DNA of 64,000 nt, from positions 310,001-374,000 of the forward strand of contig JAADJZ010000001.1 of the NCBI GenBank assembly GCA_011032825.1. The letters run 5' to 3'. Source of the DNA: Massariosphaeria phaeospora (Eukaryota > Ascomycota > Dothideomycetes > Pleosporales). The position numbers were made by a program, and so were the translations under genes. The notes beneath the pieces were generated by a model. It did no database searches and was not told the origin of the DNA. It saw nothing but the letters and a program-made list of their open reading frames with translations. This document shows, piece by piece, positions 8,927-19,852 of this stretch (positions are counted from its first letter, which is position 1; each line of letters starts with the position of its first letter).

Positions 8927-11191
8927 GGCGGCGGTCAAGTACGTTTTTGACGTACTGTCAAATATTCGGAAAGGTTGTGGGGAGAGGTTTGAAGTACAGA
9001 AAGATAGGGACGAGACAGCTTTATGTGTGCCTCTCGGGGCCGTTCCGGTACAACGAAAAAATGGTTCTGCAAGACGAGCCATGGTTCTGGTAGCTGCGTA
9101 CTGAAGGTCGGAAGCCACTGAACGCACGCTAGAAACAAGTAATTAAACTCCATTGAAGGGGCCGCGAACACCTTTCATAACTATTGAGTTAGACCATGGT
9201 ACCAGGCACAGTGTCATAATCAGTTGGTCGTTTGCGCGCCCACGTAGGCGGTATATTAGAAGGCTGTGAAGTCTATGTAATGCGCCAGCAAGTGTAGGTC
9301 AGTAGGCTATGAGTGAGGTAGAGGTCCACGGATTATGAACGAGGTAAAAGGTCAGCGGACTATGAGTGAGGTACAGGGCAACATATTGTGAGGGAGGTAC
9401 AGGGCAACATATTGTGAGTGAGGTAAAGGTCAGCGAGTTATGAGTGGGGAGAGCAAGCGTTGGAGAACGCATTGGCAGACCTCGAGATTCATGTCTTAAG
9501 TCCAAGCTCTCGACGAAGGCGCGCTTATGCAACAGTGCCGAATATCTGGAAGATGCATCAAGAAGCGTCTCATTCGTTTATTTCCTTGAGATTTTGATGT
9601 CCACAGTTTCGCGGCTCCCGGAATAAACAGGTTGTGATGATTTGTTGGGACAAACGATATCATGACTCATGATGGAGCCATTAGGCCTGAACGCTCTCAA
9701 CCGTGGTACCTTCGTAAAGGTAAAGAGCCACGTTATCTTCGCACAGCGAATATTCGATGCTGTCAAACTTGGGCTCAGAAATCAAACCGATCGCGAATGG
9801 GTGTTGATTCATAATGAGGGTTCTCATAGGGTCGAGATCTAGATGACGTACCTATCACCGGATCCCCAAGACCGACAGCTACAGAGCTCAACCCCACAGC
9901 ATGTTCTCTCCCAATATCTAACTCTAAAACGTCTCTCGACCTTTTGCTCAGTGGCTCTGATTGTCGGCTCAGGGGGCTCAGTGGGTACCAATAGCGTGGA
10001 CTAGGAAAAAGAGAGTAGGAGGGGCTTACACAGTATCAAGGTGTTTAACACAATATGAGGGGTTTCAACTCAGGTCAAGCGATACCCCGCCCATGACGTC
10101 GTGCCCCACGCTCTCATCTTCTCCACTCTTCTTTCTCACGGCCAAACCATTTATTAGGCATTGCAAAAGTTGGATAGGAGAGCACACTTCTCATAATGCA
10201 TCTTTCGTATATGGCAAGACCTCCACAGCGGCTGCCACGCCGGGGCACACAAATTTGCTGACACGCAACCCATAGCCAAGAACGGTAGAAAACCTCAATC
10301 AATCTCAACATGAAACTTGCGGGGTTTTCCATAATTTGACGCAGCCACAAAGGCGTTGAAAGTTGCTATCCATCCAATACAAACCCTCATGCCAGGAAAA
10401 TGACTCGCATGAGAAAACAGGTGATAGGCTGAGAACACGAACGTCTTAAGGGTTTCCAAAATAAAGTTCAGATCTTCGCTTATCCTAAGGCTGCATTCAT
10501 GCACGACAGTTTTCACCCTGAAGTCGGGGTAGCGGCTAGCTGACAGTAAGTGGTAGAGTCAGTCTGCATATCTCGTTTTCCTCATGCACCCCAAGATCTG
10601 TGATCTTGACGATTTCATACTTGAGATTCAGCGCGGTTTGCACATGATACACAAAATTTCCATTACATACATCACTCAGATCTGGTATATGCTGGCCTTT
10701 TCGAGGGTATCTGAGCAAACAACATGCTGTATCAGGACGAATGAAATGGTTTTTACTCCGTACAATTCGACTTCTCTGTGCGAGTCACGCCACGAACCTT
10801 ATTTTATCTTACGCGCGCTCCCCAGACGATTCCATCGACTTAACTTTCAGAGCAACCCGTCTTCCGCAGAAATTCGCCGATCCCTTCCTGCAACTGATCA
10901 ATCCGCACGACTCCTCGTGAATCCTTACCGTCAAATATGTCAAAATTGGGATTGAAGCCCCAGTGGCTTGATGGGCAGTTGATACCCCCTCTGATGGCAC
11001 AATTGATATATGCTACAAGCAGAAGACATCCTGTTTTATGAGCATCCTAAGGTTCTAACACCCTCGTCTCTGCGTCGGTTTTCTGCTCGGAGACCCAAGT
11101 CCAAACTCCGGCCCCTCTGTTAACCCTCCATACCCACGTACATTCCATACAGGATTGTTACTCCGTATACTACTTCAGTCAGATCCTTACC
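8927..11191. other. 2.3 kb gene-poor intergenic region
   Basis: Only short ORFs without domain-like content occur on either strand. The stretch contains the minisatellite-like array at 9300-9450. The last few hundred bases must contain the promoter of the DUF7703 gene, and the first few hundred that of the TLC-like gene. Confidence 0.5.
9300..9450. repeat. Degenerate ~30 bp tandem array (TATGAGTGAGGTA-AGGTCAGCG)
   Basis: About five head-to-tail imperfect units built on 'TATGAGTGAGGTA(A/C)AGG(T/G)CA'. Two neighbouring units are nearly identical (GAGGTACAGGGCAACATATTGTGAG, given here as one unit of slightly above 20 bp split: GAGGTACAGGGCA + ACATATTGTGAG). It is noncoding in all frames. Confidence 0.6.
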
Positions 11192-12322
11192 ATGGCTCGC
11201 GACAATGGCATCGGTACCGACTACCAGATCTCGTACCCCATAGCCCTCACAATAATGGCGTTTCTCTCCATAGCCATGTACAACGTCGTCGAACTGACAC
11301 TCGTCATTTTCACCACGTTCAAGAAACGCCACGGCCTGTACTTCTACTCTCTGCTGGTTGCCACCTGGGGCATCATCCCGTACGGCATGGGCTTCTTCAT
11401 CAAGTTCTACAACCTCAGCTCCTCGACGGCCGTCTACATCACGCTCATCGCCATCGGCTGGCCCTGCATGATCACCGGCCAGTCGCTCGTGCTGTACTCG
11501 CGCCTCCACCTCATCACGCGCAGCACCGTGCAAGGCGGCCGCTGGGTGCTGCTGATGATCATCTTCGACGCCGCCATCTGCCACGTCCCCATCATCGTGC
11601 TGCTGTACGGCGCCAACTCGCCGCACCCGGCCCGCTTCCTGACGCCCTACTCCATCTACGAAAAGGTGCAAATCACCGTCTTCTTCCTGCAAGAAGTCGC
11701 CATCTCGGGCATCTACGTGTGGAAGACAATGCAGCTGCTGCGCCCCGAAGGCAACGTGCGCGGCCGCAACTCGCGCGCCGTGATGACGCACCTGGTCTGG
11801 GTGAACCTCATGATCATCGTCCTCGACATCACCCTGCTGGCCATCGAGTACGCCGGCTACTACGACATCCAGACCACATACAAGGCCGCCGTCTACTCGG
11901 TCAAGATCAAGATGGAGTTCTCGATTCTGAACAGGCTGCTTGATTTGTTCCAGGGGCGCATCCAGGACAGCTCCGACAGTCCGCACTCGCGCAACCAGAC
12001 TGCGGGCTTCAAGAAAGCGGCTGGGAAATCGAACCCGACGGCGAACGGCACGGCGAATACCGGGTATGCGCCTGCGTTGGGGAATTCGGCGTACGCGCGC
12101 ATGGACGAGAATGCGAGCCCGACTAGCGGGATCAGCTTGAAGGACATGGAAGTTGTCAAGACGACAGAGATTACGGTTGAGCGGAGTGATGCGGTTCCGG
12201 AGAGGGGCCTCAACGAGCTGGATGTGGAGAGTGTCGGTGGGAATGGGGCGAAAGCGACCCGGGTGGGCAGGTCGTTGAGTGCGAGTTCAAGTGAGATTCA
12301 GATTGTGCGGAGTGGATATTGA
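11192..12322 (+). CDS. Seven-helix integral membrane protein, DUF7703-like
   Basis: Uninterrupted 376 aa frame. Residues 1-265 carry about seven hydrophobic helices: ISYPIALTIMAFLSIAMYNV, LYFYSLLVATWGIIPYGMGF, AVYITLIAIGWPCMITGQSL, WVLLMIIFDAAICHVPIIVL, VQITVFFLQEVAISGIYVW, LVWVNLMIIVLDITLLAIEY and a final amphipathic helix ending IKMEFSILNRLLDLFQG. This layout with 'GWPxMxTGQSLVLYSRLHL' is what I know from fungal integral membrane proteins of the DUF7703 group; no function is established. The tail (270-376) is Ser/Thr/Gly-rich and cytosolic-looking. The membrane part is markedly GC-rich at third positions compared with neighbours, which creates a 288-codon shadow ORF on the other strand. Confidence 0.8.
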   Translation: MARDNGIGTDYQISYPIALTIMAFLSIAMYNVVELTLVIFTTFKKRHGLYFYSLLVATWGIIPYGMGFFIKFYNLSSSTAVYITLIAIGWPCMITGQSLVLYSRLHLITRSTVQGGRWVLLMIIFDAAICHVPIIVLLYGANSPHPARFLTPYSIYEKVQITVFFLQEVAISGIYVWKTMQLLRPEGNVRGRNSRAVMTHLVWVNLMIIVLDITLLAIEYAGYYDIQTTYKAAVYSVKIKMEFSILNRLLDLFQGRIQDSSDSPHSRNQTAGFKKAAGKSNPTANGTANTGYAPALGNSAYARMDENASPTSGISLKDMEVVKTTEITVERSDAVPERGLNELDVESVGGNGAKATRVGRSLSASSSEIQIVRSGY

Positions 12323-12739
12323 AGGCCTTCGGCATGCTGAACATCTGTCAATTTGTTAGAACATATAGATTTGCAACGATATTGACACAGCGCGCTTACA
12401 TGTGCCAGTCTGCCATTCTCGGTGCCATACCCCTCGTCGCCATCTACAATTCTCTTCACCCCAGTATGAAGGGGTATTCGAGAGGGTTCATATCCAACAA
12501 GTGGCGGGGGATCTAAAGGGTGAGTTCGCACTGCGGGGGTAGAACACAGTCAAAAGAGAACTTTTTTGACAGCAAAGCATGTTAAAATTTAGTTTGCGTA
12601 CACGCTTTCACAAGTACAGGCCAGCGGAAACACCAGCAACCGAAGAACTCGCAAACTGTACACACAACAAAGAAGGGCGATCATCATCCTCTCACTGTCT
12701 CGTCCGAAGTCATCATCCCATCTCATCCACCCAAACAGT
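12323..12739. other. Convergent 3' region
   Basis: Spacer between the DUF7703-like gene (+) and SDH2 (-); nothing recognisable. Confidence 0.5.
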
Positions 12740-13774
12740 TTATGTAAATGCCATGCTCTTCTTAATCTCTGCAATCGCCAATGCCGGGTTCAATCCCTTG
12801 GGACACGTTCTCGAGCAGTTGAGGATTGTGTGGCAGCGGTACAAGCTCATGCTGTTGTTCAATGCGTCCTGTCGTTGGGCCTTCTTCTCGTCTCGAGAGT
12901 CGGCAATCCAGCGGTAGGATTGGAGAAGCACGGCGGGACCAAGATATTCTTCCTGATTCCACCAGTATGAAGGGCACGATGTCGAGCAGCAAGCGCAGAG
13001 AATGCATTCGTAGAGGCCGTCGAGCTTCTTGCGCTCTGCTTTAGATTGGCGGTATTCGCGGCCCTGGGTTAGCGTTAGTTGATGGCCGCAATTGCAGAGT
13101 GAGGCAACATACGTCTGGAGCCGGTGTGTCGCGCTGTAGATATGGCTTTACGGAGCGATATTGCTTGTAGAAGAGCGTCATGTCAGGCACCAAGTCCTTG
13201 ACGATGTACATGTGCGGGAGGGGGTAAATGCGCGATTCTTTGTTCGTCTCGGCGGGAATACGACCTGGCATCTCCCATTAGCACTCAAGTCCAGCCTGCG
13301 CTGCTGTGGGTTCCTGTACGTACAGAGACACGCCAGCGTATTGACCCCGTCGATGTTCATGGCACAGCTGCCGCAAATTCCCTCGCGGCAACTCCGCCTG
13401 AACGTTAGCGTCGGGTCGATCTCGTTCTTGATCCTAATGAGCGCATCCAGCATCATCGGGCCCGTCTTGTTCAGATCCAGCGTGTACGACTGCATCCTGG
13501 GCTTCTCGGACGGCTGGTCGGGGTCCCATCGGTAGACGTGGAAAGTCTTGATCTTGGAGTCCTTGTCGGGCTGCGGCTCCTTGACCGTCGACGTCTTGCT
13601 CTCGGGCACGACGGTGCGGGCGGGATCGGGCACAATCTTCTCAGCAATCTTGGAGACGGGCTCGCGGGCGCTGGTGTCGGACACGGAGGCAAAGCCGCGC
13701 GCAAAGCCGGCAGGCCGGATGGCCATGCCTGTCCGCTTCGAAGCCAGGCGGGCGAGGGCGCGTGTGCAGGCCAT
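12740..13774 (-). CDS. SDH2: Succinate dehydrogenase iron-sulfur subunit, mitochondrial
   Basis: Exons 13774-13324, 13264-13113 and 13063-12740 join to 308 aa; introns are 59 and 49 nt. Sdh2 is the electron-transfer subunit of complex II in the inner mitochondrial membrane, passing electrons from FAD to ubiquinone. All three clusters are visible. The 2Fe-2S ligands are in CREGICGSC...LAC (C129, C134, C137, C149). The 4Fe-4S and 3Fe-4S ligands are in [13 protein letters not shown] and [13 protein letters not shown]. The N-terminus is Arg/Ala-rich and fits a mitochondrial presequence. A Lys/Pro-rich linker (about residues 41-75) before the ferredoxin fold seems longer than I expect. The ATG at 13774 is chosen because the upstream in-frame extension is a His/Thr/Pro low-complexity read of the 5' UTR. 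Confidence 0.96.
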
Positions 13775-13784
13775 GGTGTCGCAG

Positions 13785-13835
13785 TGTGGGTGAGTGGGTG
13801 AGTGGGTGGGTGGATGGGTGGAGTGGTGAGGGTGG
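13785..13835 (-). repeat. CCACCCACTCA-type repeat in the SDH2 5' leader
   Basis: On the coding strand, just upstream of the SDH2 ATG, lies a G-free run of CCACCCAYYCACCCACTCACCC units ending about 10 bp before the start. On the plus strand it appears as GTGGGTGAGTGGGTGAG repeats. It probably sits in the 5' UTR or core promoter. Confidence 0.55.
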
Positions 13836-14518
13836 CATGGCGAATGGCGAATGGCTGCGTCGATGATGGAAGGTCGAACACCCTCGGCTCCGGCTGCAGC
13901 CAATCAGAAGCCGCCCAATTCAGATCTGCACAATCCGGGCGATCTCGGCTGGACTGCCGATGCTGATTCAGATTCTTGACACTGTGCAGGAGGCAATAAG
14001 TTTATAGTTTGCTTTGGGCTTTCCGATTGCGAGGCCCTATAGTCTACTAGATAATGTCTAGAATAGGCCTTTGCAGAGAAGAGTCAAAGGTTTAATAATC
14101 TTCATCTTGTAGACGAACCATGGTTCTGACCCGATATCTGCCATGGCGGTAGGGGACGCCACCCGTCACGTCCAGACGTCAACCATTGTTGGATGGCTAA
14201 TCCCACGCTTCGGACGGTTTTAGCGGCGTACCCACACATGGCAAATTGTGTAATCTAGAAAATGGCTATGAAGCTATGTCAAAATACGCGACAGCTTGCT
14301 TATACACCTTGCACCGTCTTCTCTATGTCCTTGAGACGTCACCTACGATGAAATCCAGAGACAGACATGAAATTGCCGTCTGAGAAGAGCTGAGAACAGC
14401 TGTTGGTGTTAGATGTTGATAATGCGGACTTCAAACACGCTCCAATGGCTGTAATGGTCACAGTAGTAAGGAAACAGTAGTCACAATATTGTCTTGCTTG
14501 TTCAGGTACATTGTACGC

Positions 14519-14540
14519 TTTCTCTCTCTCTCTCTCTCTC
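14519..14540. repeat. (TC)n microsatellite
   Basis: About eleven TC dinucleotides in a row, noncoding. Confidence 0.8.
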
Positions 14541-14940
14541 TTGATAACAATTATCATCCGGTAAGAAGCTCTAGACACGATCTAGAAGGACAATAACATT
14601 CATGTGAAACTCAATTTGTAGCCAGCATGCCACGTAATGCGTAAACCAAAGACAGTATCGCGTAGCTCGTTGTAGCTACTTCTCCATCCACCGACTCATT
14701 GTCTACTCTCCAAATAACCTCGCACACGCTTCAGAACGTCCGGGTCGTATGTATGGTCGTATGGATGGTCTTTGGACGGTATCTCGAGCAGGGAAGGGAA
14801 AATAACCATGTATGTCTCAACGCGAAGCCTGATCCGCTCAGCAATCTAGCAATGTTAGCTTCGCCGACAGTAGGTGCGTGGGTTTACGAACATGCTGGTT
14901 TATAAGCAGGATCTAGGTTTCTCGAGGTATATCATTGACT

Positions 14941-15798
14941 CTAAGCCCTCTCGAACTTCCAAGTATACTGCAGCGGGTCTCCAGTGAGGACGGTGGAGAG
15001 GACCTCAGTATGGTTTCCTCCGACCAGCTCTCCTCCAATCCTGGACACCTCTTCCTTGAACTTGACCCAGTTATCATACTGAGTGAGATACTTGCGAAGG
15101 ATGGTGAACGTGAGCTTGACACTGCTGAGATTCGGGACTGCCAGGGCAGTAAGGCGCTGTATATCCGTCGAGAATCGGTTATTGGGGTTTGTGGGGAGTT
15201 CGTAGGCCGCAAGTATTCTAATCTTCAGTTCCAGGGATCTCAGTGTGCTTCCATTGGTGTTGCATGGTCCTAACCTCATCAGGAAATCGATGCACCAATT
15301 ACTGAAGATCATGGAGTCTTGCACATTTCGTAGCCTGTTACCGAGCTGTATCATCTGGTCCATGACTATTGAACGGGGAACCTTTAGAGCTTTTGCTCTC
15401 CAGGGGGTCAAGCTTGGTCGTTCTGCCGTAAATTGAGGTCGTTTAGTAGGTGCCGTGGGTTCATAATCTCCAAGGTCAACAACCGTCCACGTTGAGTCTC
15501 GCTCGAATTGCGCCATTGCTTCCTGAGCCAGTTGTTTGTTTGATAGGATCCATAGAAACTGGGAAGTCTGGGCCGGCTTCCTGGAGGTCGCGCCAGTTGC
15601 GGAGGTGGCTTCGGACGCGTCGTATTCGACCACAAAGGATATGCCATTGAATTCGACATAGATCGGAGTCGTGGTGCGCCAGATCTCATGGTAAACCATG
15701 TCTCGCAACTCCCTTGGCAAAACGAAGAACGGGCTCGATTGGGTTGTTGCTAGCGGGTGCTTCTTGGCCGTTGCAGCTTTCCCCCGCTTTGCAGGCAT
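14941..15798 (-). CDS. F-box/2EXR-like fungal protein
   Basis: Single exon, 285 aa, with ATG at 15798 (MPAKRGKA). Residues about 25-40 read FFVLPRELRDMVYHEIW, the degenerate F-box (2EXR type) found in large fungal families, followed by a variable body with no second domain I can name. Such proteins are usually uncharacterised; a Skp1-binding ubiquitin-ligase adaptor role is only inferred. A Lys/Ala-rich first 20 residues precede the motif. An in-frame extension upstream uses a non-ATG codon and is not adopted. Confidence 0.72.
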   Translation of the reverse strand: MPAKRGKAATAKKHPLATTQSSPFFVLPRELRDMVYHEIWRTTTPIYVEFNGISFVVEYDASEATSATGATSRKPAQTSQFLWILSNKQLAQEAMAQFERDSTWTVVDLGDYEPTAPTKRPQFTAERPSLTPWRAKALKVPRSIVMDQMIQLGNRLRNVQDSMIFSNWCIDFLMRLGPCNTNGSTLRSLELKIRILAAYELPTNPNNRFSTDIQRLTALAVPNLSSVKLTFTILRKYLTQYDNWVKFKEEVSRIGGELVGGNHTEVLSTVLTGDPLQYTWKFERA

Positions 15799-16317
15799 TT
15801 TGATTTTCTGGGACAAGTTTGGCTTGTAGATTTGGGAAGCTTGTTGTTGGTTGATATCCCTACCAGTCTCGAGTAGTTGTGGTTGCTCAAGGCTGGTGCG
15901 GAAAGGTAGTTGACTCTCACTATCAGCCTGATAAACAATGGGTTATTTATCGGTGGCCAAAACGAAGATCTGGGGTGAATCATTGTGTCGAAACTTCTTC
16001 CCTTTCACTAAAACTTGCCCTGTTCCAGCTCTGCTCCCGTTACGATTTCGGGTAAGTGCGCTTTTCGAAGGCTCTTGCCTTTCACCTTAAGCTATCATGT
16101 TCTAGCTTTGCTCTCGTCACTATTTCGAGCGCACCCCGCTGACATAATCCATTGCTGATAATCGATGCAAGAGTTCATGCGATCCTCTTGACAGCCTAGG
16201 CGTTTTTAGCAATAGCTAGAGAGTCTACTTCTACCTTTACATAGCCCTATTGTATCCAGTATACTAGGTATTGTCTATGTAGCCCTAGAAGGTTTGTAAG
16301 GAGTTGCCTATGCTTAC
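15799..16317. other. Intergenic with a 64 bp imperfect tandem duplication
   Basis: 519 bp between two minus-strand genes. Positions 15989-16052 and 16066-16129 align over 64 bp without gaps at roughly 70% identity (shared blocks such as CTTTCAC, GCTCTCGTCAC/GCTCCCGTTAC, TATTTCG/GATTTCG). No coding potential is seen. Confidence 0.45.
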
Positions 16318-17301
16318 CTAGGTGATCGATATCGAACCATGGGCAAACTTGGCCATTGCCATTTTACTTTCCTTCTGCCACCGTTCGATTTCACCAAAGC
16401 TCTTGACCCAAACAACACCCCACTTATCGACCTCTCGCCAGTCTTGAATGTGGGGGCAGCGGACACCCAGCCTCCTCAGAGAGTCCCCCAGTTTCTTTTG
16501 TGTACTCGTCATGGGATCATCTCGGATACAGATACCCAGATCAGCTTCCAGCAAGCACTCGAAATCGGTCCAGCTATCACCAATATATACCACCGGGATC
16601 GCAGACTCCCTCTCTGAATTTGATGTGCGAAGCTGTTGCTGACACGTTACCTTGTCGTGGCTCGAGATAAGTCTGAGGTCACCATCTTCGCCAATTCGAC
16701 CTGTCGACGGTTTGCCATTCTTGATGCCTTGCAATTCATTTGCATAAATGTGGTTCTTGAACAATTCCGCTAGGCCTGGTTCTGTCGCATTCAGACATGC
16801 AGCAATGAACTGTCGGCTCCAGTTCACGCTGAGGATGTTGAGCATACCGACGTCATGTCGCCGAACATACTTTAGGAACTCGCAACAACCGTCTCGTAGT
16901 TGCACCTGTCCAGTGTTGATGGCATTCGCAGCTCCAGAGTCCAGTTGGGAACCAGTGAGGCCACTGAAGATGCCAGACTCGGATACTCGGTTTATACTCC
17001 GCTCTTCAACATCCCTCAGCACCGTCAACAACCTTGCCTCTTGGGCGATAGTATCCGGGAGCTTCCCATCTGGCGTCTGACTCTTTAGGGTCACTTCGTA
17101 GTCGCCGACATATGCTTGTGTGACGCGCTCCCACTGTTGCAGTACGTGCGAGTCGGGCTTGGTGGACGCGGCTATGCGCACGAGAGCGTCGAGGGTGTCG
17201 CGGGTGGTGAGTGTGCCGTCCCAGTCGATGATCCAACGGACAGCGCGACGACCAGGATGGAGACTCGCCATGGCTCTGGTGAAGGAGTGCAAAATAGACA
17301 T
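16318..17301 (-). CDS. HAD-superfamily phosphatase-like protein
   Basis: Single exon, 327 aa from ATG 17301 (MSILHSF). HAD motif I is WIIDWDGTLTTRD with nucleophile and acid Asp at 26 and 28; motif II is probably ILSVNWS (about 155); motif IV is VVYIGDSWTDFECLLEADLGI (about 240-260). The enzyme class hydrolyses phosphomonoesters through an aspartyl-phosphate. The overall layout, with a large helical cap between motif I and II, is like fungal HAD proteins related to yeast Cto1/YCR015C, a resemblance I cannot verify. A start at the internal ATG 17271 (MASLHPG) is also possible. No targeting signal is evident. It is divergent with gamma-glutamyltransferase. Confidence 0.8.
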   Translation of the reverse strand: MSILHSFTRAMASLHPGRRAVRWIIDWDGTLTTRDTLDALVRIAASTKPDSHVLQQWERVTQAYVGDYEVTLKSQTPDGKLPDTIAQEARLLTVLRDVEERSINRVSESGIFSGLTGSQLDSGAANAINTGQVQLRDGCCEFLKYVRRHDVGMLNILSVNWSRQFIAACLNATEPGLAELFKNHIYANELQGIKNGKPSTGRIGEDGDLRLISSHDKVTCQQQLRTSNSERESAIPVVYIGDSWTDFECLLEADLGICIRDDPMTSTQKKLGDSLRRLGVRCPHIQDWREVDKWGVVWVKSFGEIERWQKESKMAMAKFAHGSISIT

Positions 17302-17997
17302 TGGACGCACCGTCCAACCTCGCGTTGGGGTCGCTGCCTAATCAAGAAGGTGGCGTCGGAACCCCGTCAATTCCCGAGCGTCCCCCACTCCACGCTTCAT
17401 CAAAGATTGATCTTCTCCGCGTTGGTTGAATGCACTACTCGCAGATTTCTCCGTTGAGGGGTTTGTTCTCTCCTCTTCACGCCTCGTGCCGTCCCACTGC
17501 GAGTTTTGCCCAGCTTCGCGGAGATCGATAGCTGTTCCCGCTATCTGGGCTTATCGACGCGCTTATCTGGTCGACGGCTTCGTGCCTCGTTCTGCAGGCC
17601 TTCCCCCGCGACCTACATAAGCCATCTCACGACCGCAATGATGCAATACAGCGCGTTACTTTCGTGCTCCGTTCCTGCATCATCTTCGAATTCCTTCTCC
17701 AGCACCGACAGTTGCTGGAACCTAACAGTATAGACTAGCGGGGAAAAGATAATTCCCCACAACCCACAAACGGTGCCGTTCCGGAGCTGTCCGCGCGAAT
17801 TTCATTAGATCGAGTCTGGGTCAATGCTTTTTCGCCGGGGATTTTTGTTGGAAAGGACTTGAACAGTTCTAGTCCGTCATTGTGCTGGAATTGGTTATGA
17901 GCCCATGGGCTCCTATATAATCACGTTGCTGACCTCTTTTCTTCATCTTCAGCCTTTCCAGTTTTTGCTACCTTCTGCTCAGTTTTCTTCAGCCACC
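17302..17997. promoter_or_regulatory. Divergent promoter, HAD phosphatase / gamma-glutamyltransferase
   Basis: 696 bp intergenic. A TATATAA box lies at 17914-17920, about 80 bp before the GGT start codon on the plus strand. Several short ORFs here have no coding character. Confidence 0.5.
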
Positions 17998-19852
17998 ATG
18001 GCTCCCAGTTTGTCTCGGTATTTGGCCGGTCTGTTGACCCTGCAGACGGCTTTTGGGACTGCCATCTTGAGCGCGCCAAGTCCTTCGGTCGTGGAAGCTG
18101 GGCATTTGGGTGCTGTGGCGTCCGAGAGTGAGATTTGCAGTCATATTGGCACCGAACTACTGAAGCTGGGGGGAAATGCAGCGGATGCGATGGTAGGGAC
18201 GGTGGCATGTGTGGGTGTTGTGGGGATGTATCATTCGGGTATGTGATGATCTGATATTCTTTTCATGCTTCCGAATCCGCTCACCGTGAAGTCATGTCTC
18301 ACTATATAGCCGAACGAGATACCCGACCAATAGTACATATGTTAACCATGTTCCAGGTCTCGGTGGAGGAGGTTTCATGCTCGTTCGCTCCGCCAATGGC
18401 TCCTACGAGTTCATCGATTTCCGTGAGACTGCACCCGCCGCCTCATTCGAAGACATGTACAAAAACAACGAAATCGCATCCATGGAAGGCGGCCTCGCGA
18501 GCGGCGTACCCGGCGAAGTCCGCGGCTTGCAATATCTGCACGAGCACTACGGCGTTTTGCCATGGGCCACGGTCCTGCTACCCGCCGTCAAAGTTGCGCG
18601 AGAAGGCTGGGCTGTCAACGAAGACCTCGTCAAGTACATGGACTCGGCAATTGCTACCGCAAAGGAAACTGCGACCTCGAACTTCCTTGTTAAAAACCCA
18701 GAGTTCGCGCAAGACTTTGCACCGCACGGAACACTGCTCAAGCTCAATGAGACGATTTCTCGGAATCGCTACGCCAACACGCTCGAGACGATCGCGAATA
18801 AGGGCCCAGATGCGTTCTACGAGGGCCCGATTGCTGAGGCTACCATCCGGGCGCTGCAGGCATCCAAGGGGACCATGGTTATGGACGACTTGAAGCACTA
18901 CGCGATTGCCCTCCGCAAGCCGTCCACCATCACGTACCGCGGCTACAAGTTGACCAGCTGCAGCGCCCCGAGCGGCGGCGAGGTCGCGCTCTCAGTCCTC
19001 AAAATGATGGAAGGCTACACGTGCGTCGGCGACCCCTTAGCCGTTAACCTGACGACGCACCGCCTGGACGAAGCCATGCGCTTCGCGTACGGCATGCGGT
19101 CCAACCTGGGCGACCCGCTGTTCCTCAAGGGCATCGACGCGTACCAAGAACAGATGATCTCGGAGGCCATAGCGCGCGAGGTGCGCTCCAAGATCAGCGA
19201 CGCGCGCACCTTCACCGTCGACTACTACAACCCCAAGGGTCTCGAGAGCCTCGAGACGCCGGGCACAAGCCACATCGTCACGGCCGACCGCTCGGGGCTG
19301 GCCATCACGCTGACGACGACGGTGAACCTGCTGTTCGGCAGCAAGCTGGTGGTGCCCGAGACAGGCATCATCATGAACAACGAGATGAACGACTTCAGTA
19401 TCCCGAACACGACCAACGCCTTCGGCTACATCCCCTCGCCGGCGAACTTCATCCGCCCGGGCAAGCGCCCGCTGTCATCCATCTCGCCCGTCATCGTCGA
19501 GCACCTCAACGCCACCCTCGCCCACGCCTTCTACGTCGCCATCGGCGCAGCCGGCGGCTCGCGCATCATCACGGCCACCATCCAGAATCTGCTGCACATT
19601 CTCGATGGCGGCATGACTGCTCCGCAGGCCCTCGCTCAGCCGCGCATCCATGACCAGCTGATGCCTGCCCAGGTCGCGTTTGAGTATAGCTTCGACAACG
19701 GCACCACGGCCTTCCTGAAGGAGCTGGGCCATAACGTGACGTGGGTGGCGCCGGGCCAGAGCACGGCGCAGGGTCTGAGGAGACTGGCGAATGGCACTTT
19801 TGAGGCGGCAGGAGAGCCTAGACAGAAGAATTCGGGTGGATTTGCTGTGTGA
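17998..19852 (+). CDS. Gamma-glutamyltransferase (secreted, GGT family)
   Basis: Exons 17998-18238 and 18357-19852 (118 nt intron, GTATGT...TTCCAG) give 578 aa. GGT cleaves the gamma-glutamyl bond of glutathione and transfers it to water or an acceptor; the proenzyme autocleaves at a catalytic Thr. The family opening is clear (GHLGAVASES...IGTELLKLGGNAADAMVGTV), as is the oxyanion/glycine-rich stretch GLGGGGFMLVRS. The likely autocleavage Thr is Thr384 in TPGTSHIVTADRSG. Downstream PLSSISPVIVE and AIGAAGGSRIITATIQNLLHILDGG match the small subunit. An N-terminal hydrophobic signal (LAGLLTLQTAFGTAILSA) indicates secretion or vacuolar routing, and several N-x-S/T sites follow. The ATG at 17998 sits in a strong context (GCCACCATGG); a longer in-frame start at 17905 precedes the TATA box and is rejected. 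Confidence 0.92.

Larger units (their letters stand above)
13775..14940. other. Intergenic: SDH2 upstream region
   Basis: 1.17 kb between SDH2 and the 3' end of the F-box-like gene, both on the minus strand. It holds the SDH2 leader repeat, a TC microsatellite at 14519-14540 and otherwise no gene-like ORF. Confidence 0.5.

Noticed and set aside
11120..11986. 288-codon minus-strand ORF
   Set aside because: Shadow of the GC-rich DUF7703-like membrane gene on the other strand; Asp/Val/His-rich with no domain character.
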